Source: Dokdonella_A sp040005635
GTDB taxonomy: Bacteria; Pseudomonadota; Gammaproteobacteria; Xanthomonadales; Rhodanobacteraceae
Length of the DNA: 64,000 nt
Direction of reading: 5' to 3'
Assembly (NCBI GenBank): GCA_040005635.1
Contig: JBDTYM010000004.1
Coordinates: 1 to 64,000 of the forward strand
How positions within the stretch are numbered: position 1 is the first letter of the stretch; each line of letters starts with the position of its first letter. Shown one piece after another: positions 46,440 through 54,389 of this stretch. The notes under the pieces are model-generated. The model saw only the letters and a program-made list of their open reading frames with translations, searched no databases and was not told where the DNA came from. The position numbers and the translations under genes were made by a program.

Positions 46440-46852
46440 TGACCGAGACGACGGTTCCCGATTTCTTCTGGAAATTCCCGATGCAGCGCGTGCGGACGAC
46501 GGATCTCGACGAGGCACTCGCCGATACCGCCGCGCCGCTGACGATCCTGTTCCTGTGGGGTCACGATTGCCCGAACTGCGATGTCGCCAAGCGCGCGATC
46601 CTGAACTCCGCCGAGCGCTTCCGCTGGCCCGAGGTGCGCTGGCTGCACGGCAACGTGTACGAACAGCCGGAACTCGCGACGCGCTTCGGTCTGCACGGCG
46701 TCCCGGCATTCTTCGTGTTCCGCGGCACGCGCAAGCTCGGCCGCATCACGCCATGGCCGGGGCCGGATGCGTTCGTCAGTGCCATTGAAACGCAGGTTGC
46801 CACACTCGCCAGTGCAACGATCGCCTCGCAGGATCGCGACGAACACCCTTGA
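46439..46852 (+). CDS. Thioredoxin-like protein
   Basis: 137 residues with thioredoxin fold. The redox motif Cys44-Pro-Asn-Cys47 lies in FLWGHDCPNCDVAK, and the cis-Pro in LHGVPAFFVFRG. No signal peptide, so it acts in the cytoplasm. The start ATG overlaps the stop of the arginase-like gene (TGATG-type junction). It closes the plus-strand operon; its stop is six bases from that of the DegT-type gene on the other strand. Likely keeps a pathway enzyme or metal site reduced. Confidence 0.85.
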   Translation: MTETTVPDFFWKFPMQRVRTTDLDEALADTAAPLTILFLWGHDCPNCDVAKRAILNSAERFRWPEVRWLHGNVYEQPELATRFGLHGVPAFFVFRGTRKLGRITPWPGPDAFVSAIETQVATLASATIASQDRDEHP

Positions 46853-46858
46853 CGTCTC

Positions 46859-48085
46859 CTACGGCGCGGCTTCGAGCGCTGCGCAGATAGCTTCGAAATC
46901 CTCGTCGCCGAGCCACGGGCTGTTCGAGATCGTCAACGTCGTTGCTGCAAACGCGCGCGCGTTCGGAACGTCATGCCTGCCGACAAAAGCTTGCAGGTAG
47001 TCGTAGTCGGGGAGCGCGTGAATGAACAGACGATTGACGCCAAGCCCGGCGCTCCAGAGCCGGCACAGCAATTCGTCGCGCACGGCCTCACACGGCAGGC
47101 GCAGCAACAGAAACGGCCAGACGCCTTGCCCATCGGGCGTGTCGGCGATGACGGCGACGCCGGGAATGGCTGCCAGGCGCAGGTTGCGACGCTGCGCCCG
47201 TGCCGAGCATTCATTGAGGAATGGCGGCAATCGCGCGAACGCATGCGCAGCAACCGACTGGCGCCAGCGACCGAGTGTGTGCAGCGGAATCGTCGCGCCG
47301 AAATCGTCGCCGACAGCGCCGATCAAATCGCCGTGCCGTAACGCACGTCGCAGCGGCGCGCCGTAGGCGAGACCCAGCAACGATGGGCGATAGAACACGT
47401 GATAGCCGAGCAACTGCAGCGAGCGCTGCAGTTCCCAGCCGAGGCGTTGCGGCACGATTTCGCGGCTCGTGCGGTCGAACTCGCGGCGCAACGAGGCATC
47501 GCGCGCGACGAGCACGCCGCCTTCAAACGTAGTCAAACCCTTGCCGACCGCCAGGCTGAAGAAGCCGGCATCGCCAGCGAGACCGACCGACCTACCGTGC
47601 CGGCGTGCGCCGAGCGCCTGCGCCGCGTCTTCGATCACGAACGCGCCAACCCTGCGCGCGATGGCCAGGGCGGTGTCGACATCGGCAACCCGTCCGGCCA
47701 GATGGGTCGGCACGATCGCGAGCGTGTCGCGGTCACACTGCTGCGCAAGTTGCGCGGCGTCGAAGTCGATCGAATTCGGCGCGAGATCGCACAGACGCAA
47801 TTCGAGTCCGCAATGCGCCACCGCCAGCGCAACCAGCGGACAGGTGTACGCCGGTACCACGACGACGCGGCGCCCACTCAACCGATGCAACGCGGTCAAC
47901 GCGACGACCAGGCTGGCGGTGCCCGAGCATTCGAGCTGCACGGCTTCAGTTTCGAGGAATTCAGCCGCGCATTGCGCGAGGCTGTCGCGCCACGACGATC
48001 CGACCGCAGGCAACAGGTCGCTCCAGCGCGGCGGCAACCCGGCCGTCGGCGGAACTTCGTGGCTAGGCGGGCGGCTTTTCGCCAT
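46859..48085 (-). CDS. DegT/DnrJ/EryC1-type aminotransferase
   Basis: PLP-dependent aminotransferase of 408 residues of the sugar-aminotransferase family. The internal aldimine Lys182 lies in FFSLAVGKGLTTFEGG, the Asp153 motif in FVIEDAAQALGA, and the N-terminal loop in VQLECSGTASLVVAL and VVPAYTCPLVALAVAH. Members place an amino group on nucleotide sugars or other ketones. It is preceded by two SMR-like transporter genes, with a 23-base overlap to the second, which recalls the ArnB plus ArnE/F combination for amino sugar modification of lipid A; sugar-epimerase or formyltransferase partners are not present here. Start ATG 48085 was chosen over an earlier codon at 48133. Confidence 0.85.
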   Translation of the reverse strand: MAKSRPPSHEVPPTAGLPPRWSDLLPAVGSSWRDSLAQCAAEFLETEAVQLECSGTASLVVALTALHRLSGRRVVVVPAYTCPLVALAVAHCGLELRLCDLAPNSIDFDAAQLAQQCDRDTLAIVPTHLAGRVADVDTALAIARRVGAFVIEDAAQALGARRHGRSVGLAGDAGFFSLAVGKGLTTFEGGVLVARDASLRREFDRTSREIVPQRLGWELQRSLQLLGYHVFYRPSLLGLAYGAPLRRALRHGDLIGAVGDDFGATIPLHTLGRWRQSVAAHAFARLPPFLNECSARAQRRNLRLAAIPGVAVIADTPDGQGVWPFLLLRLPCEAVRDELLCRLWSAGLGVNRLFIHALPDYDYLQAFVGRHDVPNARAFAATTLTISNSPWLGDEDFEAICAALEAAP

Positions 48086-48449
48086 CGGTTTCGCTGATCG
48101 CGAGGCAGACGATGCCGGCGATGATAAGCGCACTGCCGAGCAGTTGCGGCGTGCCGATGGGATCGCCGAACAGCTTCCAAGACAGCGCCATCACGCTGAT
48201 CACCTCCAGATGCGAAGCCGCGAACGCCGGTCCGATTGGTGCGTGCTCGAGCAAGGTCATCCAGGTCAGGAATGCGCCGATGTAGCAGGCGATCGCGCAA
48301 TACACCCACGGCGTGGACAACGCGCGCAGCACCCAGGCGAGATCCGCTTCCGGCGGCATCGCATGATTCGCGGTGAGCTTGAAGCAGATCTGCGCGAAGG
48401 TGTCGAAGCAGACCAGCACGAGAAACCCGATCAGGTAGAAGCGACGCAT
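48063..48449 (-). CDS. SMR/EamA-type half transporter
   Basis: Four-helix membrane protein of 128 residues: YLIGFLVLVCFDTFAQICFK, YCAIACYIGAFLTWMTLL, EVISVMALSWKLFG, LLGSALIIAGIVCLAIS. Small multidrug resistance/ArnE-F size and topology suggest it pairs with the gene at 48449 to form a heterodimer that exports or flips a product across the inner membrane. Its ATG overlaps the stop of its partner by one base. Confidence 0.8.
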   Translation of the reverse strand: MRRFYLIGFLVLVCFDTFAQICFKLTANHAMPPEADLAWVLRALSTPWVYCAIACYIGAFLTWMTLLEHAPIGPAFAASHLEVISVMALSWKLFGDPIGTPQLLGSALIIAGIVCLAISETDGEKPPA

Positions 48450-48805
48450 CAGGACAATCCCACCACGGCGACGCCGGCGGCGACGAGCAGGATGCCGAGC
48501 GTGCGCAGCGGCGAGAGCTTTTCGTTGAACAGCAGGCGTCCAGCGATCATCACGGCCACGATGTTGATCGAACCGAGCAGAACACCTTCAGATAGCGTCA
48601 CCAGCGAGAGGAAGGCGAGCCAGACCAGGAATTCGCCGACGTAGCAGCCGATGCCGCACCAGATCCACGGTCGCCGCGCCATCGCGCGCCAGCGCGCGAG
48701 ACCCTCGCCCAGGTCCGGCCCGGCCGCCGCAGCCTTGAACGAAAGCTGCCCGAAAGTATCGAGCAGTATGTTGAGCAGCCACAGAGTGACCACGGTCGTG
48801 GACAT
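48449..48805 (-). CDS. SMR/EamA-type half transporter, partner subunit
   Basis: Four-helix protein of 118 residues beginning MSTTVVTLWLLNILLDTFGQ. Helix-containing segments are PWIWCGIGCYVGEFLVW, GSINIVAVMIAGRLLFNEKLS and TLGILLVAAGVAVVGLS, with the EamA motif NEKLSPLRTLG. First gene of a three-gene minus-strand operon with the second half transporter and the DegT-type aminotransferase. Divergent from ACP at 49002 with 196 bases between. Heterodimer formation is inferred. Confidence 0.8.
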   Translation of the reverse strand: MSTTVVTLWLLNILLDTFGQLSFKAAAAGPDLGEGLARWRAMARRPWIWCGIGCYVGEFLVWLAFLSLVTLSEGVLLGSINIVAVMIAGRLLFNEKLSPLRTLGILLVAAGVAVVGLS

Positions 48806-49001
48806 CGGATTGCCTTCGCGAGCAGGCCGGTGCTGCGACCCGCGGATACGAGTGGAAGCCGCGCAGTATGCCCGCGCAGCGCCACAGCGTCGACCGCCGC
48901 CGCGGCGTGCGCTTGAAGATCACGCGGCAGCCGGCGATCATGCCGGCCACCCGCAGCCGCGTCGCCAGCGCCGATGCGCGACGAAACCAAGGAGACGTGG
49001 A
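48806..49001. other. Divergent promoter region between transporter and ACP genes
   Basis: A 196-base GC-rich region between divergently transcribed genes. It must hold promoters for both operons, but no consensus elements stand out. A ribosome-binding site AAGGAGA lies near 48989-48995 for ACP. Confidence 0.4.
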
Positions 49002-49259
49002 ATGAGCAGCGTTCAGGACACCGTGTTCGACATCATCTCGAAGGAGTCCGGCGTCGATCGCGCCCGCATCACTCCGGAGGCGACGCTGAAGGATCTCGAG
49101 ATCCAGTCGCTCGACGCCGTGCAGATCATTTTCGAGATCGAGGATCACTTCAAGATCACGATGCCGGACCGCGATCCGAACTTCGACACGGAATCGGTCA
49201 AGGGGCTGGTCGACGCGGTCGAGAAGCTGGTCGCCGCGCAGCCGCCCGCTGCGGGCTGA
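49002..49259 (+). CDS. Acyl carrier protein
   Basis: Phosphopantetheine-carrying protein of 85 residues. The attachment Ser36 is in LEIQSLDAVQIIFEIEDHF, where canonical D-S-L has Gln instead of Asp before the Ser. The helical pattern and acidic surface fit ACP. It is preceded by a good AAGGAGA site. It is not in a fatty acid synthesis operon (fabD, fabG, fabH absent), so it is a specialised ACP for the adjacent ketosynthase. Confidence 0.92.
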   Translation: MSSVQDTVFDIISKESGVDRARITPEATLKDLEIQSLDAVQIIFEIEDHFKITMPDRDPNFDTESVKGLVDAVEKLVAAQPPAAG

Positions 49260-49287
49260 ACGATTCGTCGCAGCGAGCGCTTCGAAT

Positions 49288-50502
49288 ATGCATCGCGTCG
49301 TCATCACCGGCATGGGCGCTGTCACGCCGCTCGGCCACACTGCGCCGGCCACCTGGAGCGCCATGCGTGAAGGTCGCTGCGCGATCGGACCGATCACCAG
49401 CCTGCCGCGCGAATCGCTGCGCTTCGGCATCGCCGCCGAAGTGCAGGGCTTCGATCCTCTGCAGCACTTCGATGAAAAGCGCCTGATCCTGCTCGACCGC
49501 GTCTCGCAGTTCGCACTGGTCGCCGCGCGCGAAGCGGTCGCGCAGTCCGGCATCGACTTCGCGGCGGATGGCATCGGCGAAAACACCGCCGTCATCATCG
49601 GCAGCGGCGTCGGCGGCGAACAGACGCACGATGCCGCCTCGCGCAGGCTCTACGGCGAGAACAATCCGCGCCTGCACCCGTTGACGATCGTGCGCCTGAT
49701 GGCCAACGCACCGGCCTCGCAGATCAGCATCGAACACCGCCTTACCGGCCCCGCCTTCGCGACGGTCAGCGCCTGCTCCTCGGCGAACCATGCGTTGACG
49801 CAAGCGTTTCATATGGTGCGCGGCGGTGTCGCCGACGCCGCACTCGCCGGTGGCAGCGAGGCGTGCATCACATACGGCGTGATCAAGGCGTGGGAAGCGA
49901 TGCGCGTGATGGCCGACGACACCTGCCGACCGTTCTCGAAGCAGCGCCGCGGCATGGTGCTCGGCGAGGGTGCCGGCGTATTCGTGCTGGAAACCCTGGA
50001 GCACGCGCGGCAACGCGGCGCCACGATCCTCGCCGAGTTCGTCGGCGCCGGCATGTCGGCCGATGCCGGCGACATCGTATTCCCGTCCGAGGCCGGAGCG
50101 GCAAAAGCGATCCAGCGCGCGTTGAACGACGGCGCTCTGGCAGCGCAGGACATCGACTACATCAACGCACATGGCACGGCGACGCCGGCAAACGATCCGA
50201 CCGAGACCAAGGCGATCCGCCGCGTGTTCGGCGCCCATGCCGACCAGCTCGCGGTGTCGTCGACCAAGTCCATGCACGCACATGCGCTTGGCGCGGCCGG
50301 TGCGCTCGAACTGGTGGCCGCGATCGGCGCATTGCGCGACAGCGTCGTGCCGCCGACCGCGAATTTCCTCGACGCGGATCCCGAGTGCGATCTCGACTAC
50401 GTGCCCAACGTCGCGCGCGCGAAAAAAGTGCGCGCGGTGCTGTCGAATTCGTTCGCGTTCGGTGGATTGAATGCAGTGCTCGCGCTCAAACGGGCGCCGT
50501 GA
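49288..50502 (+). CDS. Beta-ketoacyl-ACP synthase, FabF/KAS II type
   Basis: Condensing enzyme of 404 residues. All three catalytic residues are visible: Cys163 in TVSACSSANHAL, His295 in YINAHGTATPANDPTE, and His332 in STKSMHAHALGAAG. The latter departs from the common GHLLGAAG because GH is replaced by AH. Fold markers MGAVTPLG and GEGAGVFVLE are present. It is 28 bases behind ACP and probably extends or starts an acyl chain on it. The lack of other fab genes points to a dedicated role rather than housekeeping fatty acid synthesis. Confidence 0.9.
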   Translation: MHRVVITGMGAVTPLGHTAPATWSAMREGRCAIGPITSLPRESLRFGIAAEVQGFDPLQHFDEKRLILLDRVSQFALVAAREAVAQSGIDFAADGIGENTAVIIGSGVGGEQTHDAASRRLYGENNPRLHPLTIVRLMANAPASQISIEHRLTGPAFATVSACSSANHALTQAFHMVRGGVADAALAGGSEACITYGVIKAWEAMRVMADDTCRPFSKQRRGMVLGEGAGVFVLETLEHARQRGATILAEFVGAGMSADAGDIVFPSEAGAAKAIQRALNDGALAAQDIDYINAHGTATPANDPTETKAIRRVFGAHADQLAVSSTKSMHAHALGAAGALELVAAIGALRDSVVPPTANFLDADPECDLDYVPNVARAKKVRAVLSNSFAFGGLNAVLALKRAP

Positions 50503-50631
50503 ATCCGGCGCGCCTGCAGCTGCAGCAGGGCCGCGCAGATGATCGATCCGGGCCGGGCACTGAAGCGATGACGCTGCGATGAGCCTTCTGGCGCGGAGCC
50601 GCGCGCCACGCCGAAGGTTGCAGGCCTGATC

Positions 50632-50805
50632 GTGCTCGTGGCAGCAATCGCGGCCTTCGCGCTCGGTGCGCCACAATGGTTCGGCCTGCATGAGGCCAGC
50701 ACTGTAGGCCCTTCGCTGTTGACGCATGGCTTGTTGTTGGTGCTGTCCCTGTTAAATATCGCCGGTTCGCTGCCGCTGTGGATACTCGGCGCCGTATTTG
50801 CGTAG
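50632..50805 (+). CDS. Possible 57-residue membrane protein between ketosynthase and DUF308 protein
   Basis: Short frame from GTG 50632 encoding two hydrophobic stretches (VLVAAIAAFALG, then LLTHGLLLVLSLLNIAG, then PLWILGAVFA) separated by a short loop. No strong ribosome-binding site and the start codon is uncertain. The hydrophobic pattern and location suggest it belongs to the ACP-ketosynthase operon. No family is recognised. Confidence 0.45.
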   Translation: MLVAAIAAFALGAPQWFGLHEASTVGPSLLTHGLLLVLSLLNIAGSLPLWILGAVFA

Positions 50806-50953
50806 TGAGCGTGCGCTCGATCGAAGACGCTTGCTGAAGTCGACCTGCGCACCGCGTAACTCCGGCGCGTTTCGCTACTATGCAGGTCGATTCCTCCCCG
50901 CACTGCGCAGCATTGCGTGCGCTGCGGCCGCTCGATCCTGCTGGGGACGCCTC

Positions 50954-52294
50954 TTGGTCCGACTTGCACTGTTGCTGCTGGGTATCGACTTCGTGCGCGC
51001 ACGCTGGCGCGCACTCGCGGCGATCGGCGTGATCTGGCTGCTGCTCGGTATCGCGCTGTTCATCGATGCGCTCGATGGGGTGTTGTATTTCCCGCTGAAC
51101 GCGTTTGCCTGGCTGCTGCTGGTGGAAGGCGTGGTAGCGCTGCTCGTCGCGTTCAGCGGACTGGTGCGGCAGAACGCATTGCGTATCGCCAAAGGCCTGC
51201 TGTTCATCGTGATTGCGGCCCTGATCATTGCACCGCTGCGTCACAACGGCGACTTCGCGCTGGCGATGCTGTTCGGTCTGCTCTTCACGATCGGCGGCGC
51301 GCTGCGCGTCTCGGCTGCATGGGTCGTGCGCTTCGGGGGCTGGCGCGGTGCGATGGGTGCCGGCGTGCTCGAATTGCTGTTCGCGACCTTCATGTTCGAA
51401 CCGTGGCCGACGCACTACGCCGGTACCGTGCCCTACTGCATCGGCTTCGGTCTGGCACTGACCGGCTGGAGCCTGATCCGGCTCGCCTTGCGCTTGCGCA
51501 ATGCGCCTGATGATGCGCGCGGCCTGCTGTCGTCGAGACGCGGCCATGCGCCGATCCACACGCCGATTGCGAGCGACGACGAGGTTGCGCCGACAGCGGA
51601 CCTGATCGTGCACGTGTGGACCCCGGTCGGTTCGGCGAGCGACGCGTTGCGTCGTCCGATCGTCGATCGCTACATCGCCGCGATCGACGGCAAAGGCGTC
51701 ATCTCGACCGGCCACGCGGCGCTGGAAATGCCGCCGGATCTCTATGTCAGCCACTATCCTGCGGTCGAAATCGAACGTTCACCGGACCAGTTCAACCAGA
51801 CGCTGCTGGCGACCGCCGAAAACAACGTGCCGGGTCGCTTCCAGCCGAGCTATGCATTCGAGTCACGCGACTGGTGCGAGTCGACCGAGAAAGTCGTGTT
51901 CAGCGATTACAGCCCGCTGCGCCTGCACGTGTTCTGGGCGCACTACAGCCGCGATACCACCTACAACCTGACCAATCGCAATTGTTCGAGTACGGCGATT
52001 GCCGCGCTCGAAGCATCGCTCGAAGGCGTGATCGGTCGCCGCGGCGGCGGCTGGCGCAGCTTCGCGCGTGTCTTGCTGAGTCCGGAAACCTGGGTTGCCA
52101 GCCAGCTCTATCGACGCGCGGAGACGATGGCGTGGACGCCAGGACTGGCGCTCGACTATGCACGTGCGCTGCGCGGCATCGTGCAGCCGCAGGCGGTCGC
52201 CTGGCTCACGCTGGCGCGAATGGCGATGCGCACCGGGCGGCAGTCGCATCCGCCAACGAATGCTTCGGCCGTATCACCCGACGAAGACGACTGA
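50954..52294 (+). CDS. DUF308 (HdeD-like) membrane protein with C-terminal His/Asn-Cys papain-like domain
   Basis: About 446 residues from the preferred TTG 50954 (a TTG at 50798 is also open). Residues 1-185 form about six helices of the HdeD/DUF308 type (RALAAIGVIWLLLGIALFID, FPLNAFAWLLLVEGVVALL, KGLLFIVIAALIIAPLR). After a linker, a soluble domain has His254 in VISTGHAALEMPPDLYVSHY and Cys344 in TYNLTNRNCSSTAIAALEAS. The order His then Asn-Cys is that of permuted papain-like NlpC/LRAT-type hydrolases and acyltransferases. It may act on an acyl product of the preceding genes. The stop is one base from that of the opposing gene. Confidence 0.7.
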   Translation: MVRLALLLLGIDFVRARWRALAAIGVIWLLLGIALFIDALDGVLYFPLNAFAWLLLVEGVVALLVAFSGLVRQNALRIAKGLLFIVIAALIIAPLRHNGDFALAMLFGLLFTIGGALRVSAAWVVRFGGWRGAMGAGVLELLFATFMFEPWPTHYAGTVPYCIGFGLALTGWSLIRLALRLRNAPDDARGLLSSRRGHAPIHTPIASDDEVAPTADLIVHVWTPVGSASDALRRPIVDRYIAAIDGKGVISTGHAALEMPPDLYVSHYPAVEIERSPDQFNQTLLATAENNVPGRFQPSYAFESRDWCESTEKVVFSDYSPLRLHVFWAHYSRDTTYNLTNRNCSSTAIAALEASLEGVIGRRGGGWRSFARVLLSPETWVASQLYRRAETMAWTPGLALDYARALRGIVQPQAVAWLTLARMAMRTGRQSHPPTNASAVSPDEDD

Positions 52295-52295
52295 T

Positions 52296-52739
52296 TCAGT
52301 CGTGCACGTCGCGCAAGACGAATTGCGCATGCGACACGCGCAGCCTGCGCACGTGTCGCGGACCCTCGTAGTAACGCGCGACCGTCAGCACGGCGCGCAG
52401 CGACAAGGGGATTTCCGGCGAGGATCGCTCGATCACGATGAAGTCGCGCAACGCGTCCGCCTCCAGCGCCGCGGCGCCCACGATGACCGCGCCATCGAGT
52501 GTGCTCGGCGCTGAGGTTTCGTTGCGCATCGAGAGCGTCCAGCCGGCTGGAACGACGGGCAACGATTTCAGCCGCGCTCCCTTGATCTCGATATGCAAGG
52601 CCGTGATGCGCTCATCGGCGCCGAGCGTCAGCGTCGGGATCGATACGCGGTAGCTGTGCGTATCATCCGCTGCGGCTGCCGTGCTCGTTAGCCAGAGCAG
52701 CGCTGCCGCCAGCAGCATGCGGGGCAGCGAACGCTTCAC
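52296..52739 (-). CDS. Hypothetical secreted protein, 147 residues
   Basis: Residues 1-24 form a signal peptide (MKRSLPRMLLAAALLWLTST, cleavage near AAAADD). The mature protein looks beta-rich: YRVSIPTLTLGADERITALH, IKGARLKSLPVVPAGWTLSM, VIVGAAALEADALRDFIVIE. It lies seven bases after the solute-binding protein gene and is probably cotranscribed. No family recognised; a periplasmic accessory protein is likely. Confidence 0.65.
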   Translation of the reverse strand: MKRSLPRMLLAAALLWLTSTAAAADDTHSYRVSIPTLTLGADERITALHIEIKGARLKSLPVVPAGWTLSMRNETSAPSTLDGAVIVGAAALEADALRDFIVIERSSPEIPLSLRAVLTVARYYEGPRHVRRLRVSHAQFVLRDVHD

Positions 52740-52746
52740 GTGCGCC

Positions 52747-53622
52747 TCAGAGCTGGCTGGCCCAATCGGTCGTTTCGAACCAGTACGTCTCGCGCGCGTT
52801 CAACCAGCCACTCGCCTGGCTGTCGACGATCCACGCGTTCAGCACGTCGAGCAGGTCGCGATCACCGAGGCGCACCGCGAGTCCATGCGCCGTGCGTGCG
52901 AGCGGGTCGCTGACGAGCGCGCGCAACTGCTTGGGGTAGATTTTTTCCAGCAGCAGCGGCGTCGGCGCTTCCGCCACGTAGCCGTCGAACTTGCCCTCGC
53001 GCAGATCCTCGATCGCCTGCTCCTCGTCGTCGATCTCGATGATCTGCGCCTGCGGCAGACGACTGCGCGCAATGTCGACGTTCAAGGTGCCCTTGTGCGC
53101 GGCGATGCGCTTGCCGGGTGCAGTGGCCAGTTCGCGCGTACCGCCCTGCGGATAACGGCTGCGATTGACCACGACGGCGATATCGTATTCGCCATAGGGC
53201 TGACTGAAACGCGCGAGCAACGCGCGTTGCGGCGTGATGCTGAGACCGGAAACGATCACATCGAATTGATTCGTGCGCAAGTCGTACAACAGCGCAGGCC
53301 ACGAGGTCGTGACGATCTCGACGCGCCAGCCCATGTCCGCGCCGATCTTCTTCGCCAGATCGATCGAATAGCCGACCAGCTCGCCGCTCCTGTCGTGCAT
53401 GACCCAGGGTGCATTGATTGCGACACCGACGCGCAGCAGCTTGGATGTCTCGATCCTGGCCAGGCTCGAAGTGCCTGTCAGTGGTAATGCAGGCTTGCCT
53501 GGCGGCGGATTCTGCGCCACTGCCGCAGCAGCCTGCTGTGTCGGCCCGGAAGGGGACTGGTCAGCTGCGATTGCGCTGAACGCGCACAGGGCCAGGTACG
53601 CGGCGAGCAGAAGGCGTGTCAT
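52747..53622 (-). CDS. Family 3 extracellular solute-binding protein
   Basis: Periplasmic binding protein of 291 residues with a signal peptide (MTRLLLAAYLALCAFSAIAA). The family 3 (amino-acid/polar compound) fold is visible: LLRVGVAINAPWVMHDRSGE, GYSIDLAKKIGADMGWRVEI, VIVSGLSITPQRALLARFSQPY, the hinge region KRIAAHKGTLNVD and the C-terminal FDGYVAEAPTPLLLEK. No ABC permease or ATPase is adjacent, so it may be a stand-alone or signalling-linked binding protein. GAGGGAG upstream supports ATG 53622. Confidence 0.88.
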   Translation of the reverse strand: MTRLLLAAYLALCAFSAIAADQSPSGPTQQAAAAVAQNPPPGKPALPLTGTSSLARIETSKLLRVGVAINAPWVMHDRSGELVGYSIDLAKKIGADMGWRVEIVTTSWPALLYDLRTNQFDVIVSGLSITPQRALLARFSQPYGEYDIAVVVNRSRYPQGGTRELATAPGKRIAAHKGTLNVDIARSRLPQAQIIEIDDEEQAIEDLREGKFDGYVAEAPTPLLLEKIYPKQLRALVSDPLARTAHGLAVRLGDRDLLDVLNAWIVDSQASGWLNARETYWFETTDWASQL

Positions 53623-53633
53623 CGTGAGCTCCC

Positions 53634-54287
53634 TCAATCCCGGTACAGATCGATGGTCGGGCGACCGTCGTCGTCGATCAACTGGAAGCCGTCGCGGGTC
53701 GGCTGCGCCGTGTAGTGACGGTTGCCGAGATAGACACCGTCGCCATCGACCTGGCCGTCGAGCCGGTAGCGGTCCTGGTAGCCGCTGACGCGTCCGCTGC
53801 CATCGATATTGACCGCAACGTCATCGCCGGAGCGGCGATCGCTGCCGTGAAAACCGCCGACCGCCCAGCCGGGTACGCGGTCGCGACCATAGTCGCGCTC
53901 GTACGCATGATCGGACCGATGGTCATGGTCGGACTTGTCCGAACTCAGGATCGCACCGAGGATCGCGACCGCAGCGACGCCGGCGACGATCTCACCGGTC
54001 TTGTCCTTGTGATGCCCGTTGGCGCGGCGAAAGCCATATTCGAAAATCGCGCCACAGCCGTCATCCACCCAGATGCCGCGGCCGTCGTAGCCCCAATTGC
54101 GACCCTGCTCGCAGCGTGTCTTCGACTGCTGGTGGGTCAGCTGCACGACATTGCCAGTATCGGCCCGGCAATAGGTGTAGCGATAATTCTGGCTGGTGCA
54201 TTCGATCTGGCCGTCGGCACGTGCATTCGTGATGCCGCCCCCGACCAGCAAGACCACGGCAAGACATGCAAGGCGCTCGATACGCAT
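53634..54287 (-). CDS. DUF3011-containing secreted protein
   Basis: 217 residues. A signal peptide (MRIERLACLAVVLLVGGGIT, cut near NARADG) is followed by the DUF3011 region: CTSQNYRYTYCRADTGNVVQ, RCEQGRNWGYDGRGIWVDDG, CGAIFEY, with paired cysteines that probably form disulfides. A short glycine/alanine helix (VAGVAAVAILGAILS) and a charged, His/Asp-rich second half follow. Function unknown; DUF3011 proteins are envelope-associated and common in Xanthomonadales. It ends 11 bases before the start of the solute-binding protein gene. Confidence 0.82.
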   Translation of the reverse strand: MRIERLACLAVVLLVGGGITNARADGQIECTSQNYRYTYCRADTGNVVQLTHQQSKTRCEQGRNWGYDGRGIWVDDGCGAIFEYGFRRANGHHKDKTGEIVAGVAAVAILGAILSSDKSDHDHRSDHAYERDYGRDRVPGWAVGGFHGSDRRSGDDVAVNIDGSGRVSGYQDRYRLDGQVDGDGVYLGNRHYTAQPTRDGFQLIDDDGRPTIDLYRD

Positions 54288-54389
54288 CGATATCCCCTTT
54301 GCGCGGATCGGTGGCGGCGCCGACCGACGTGCCCGGAATATACACTGCGAACCGTCGCGCCGGCATGACGCCGCAGAAGGAGTCGAAGC

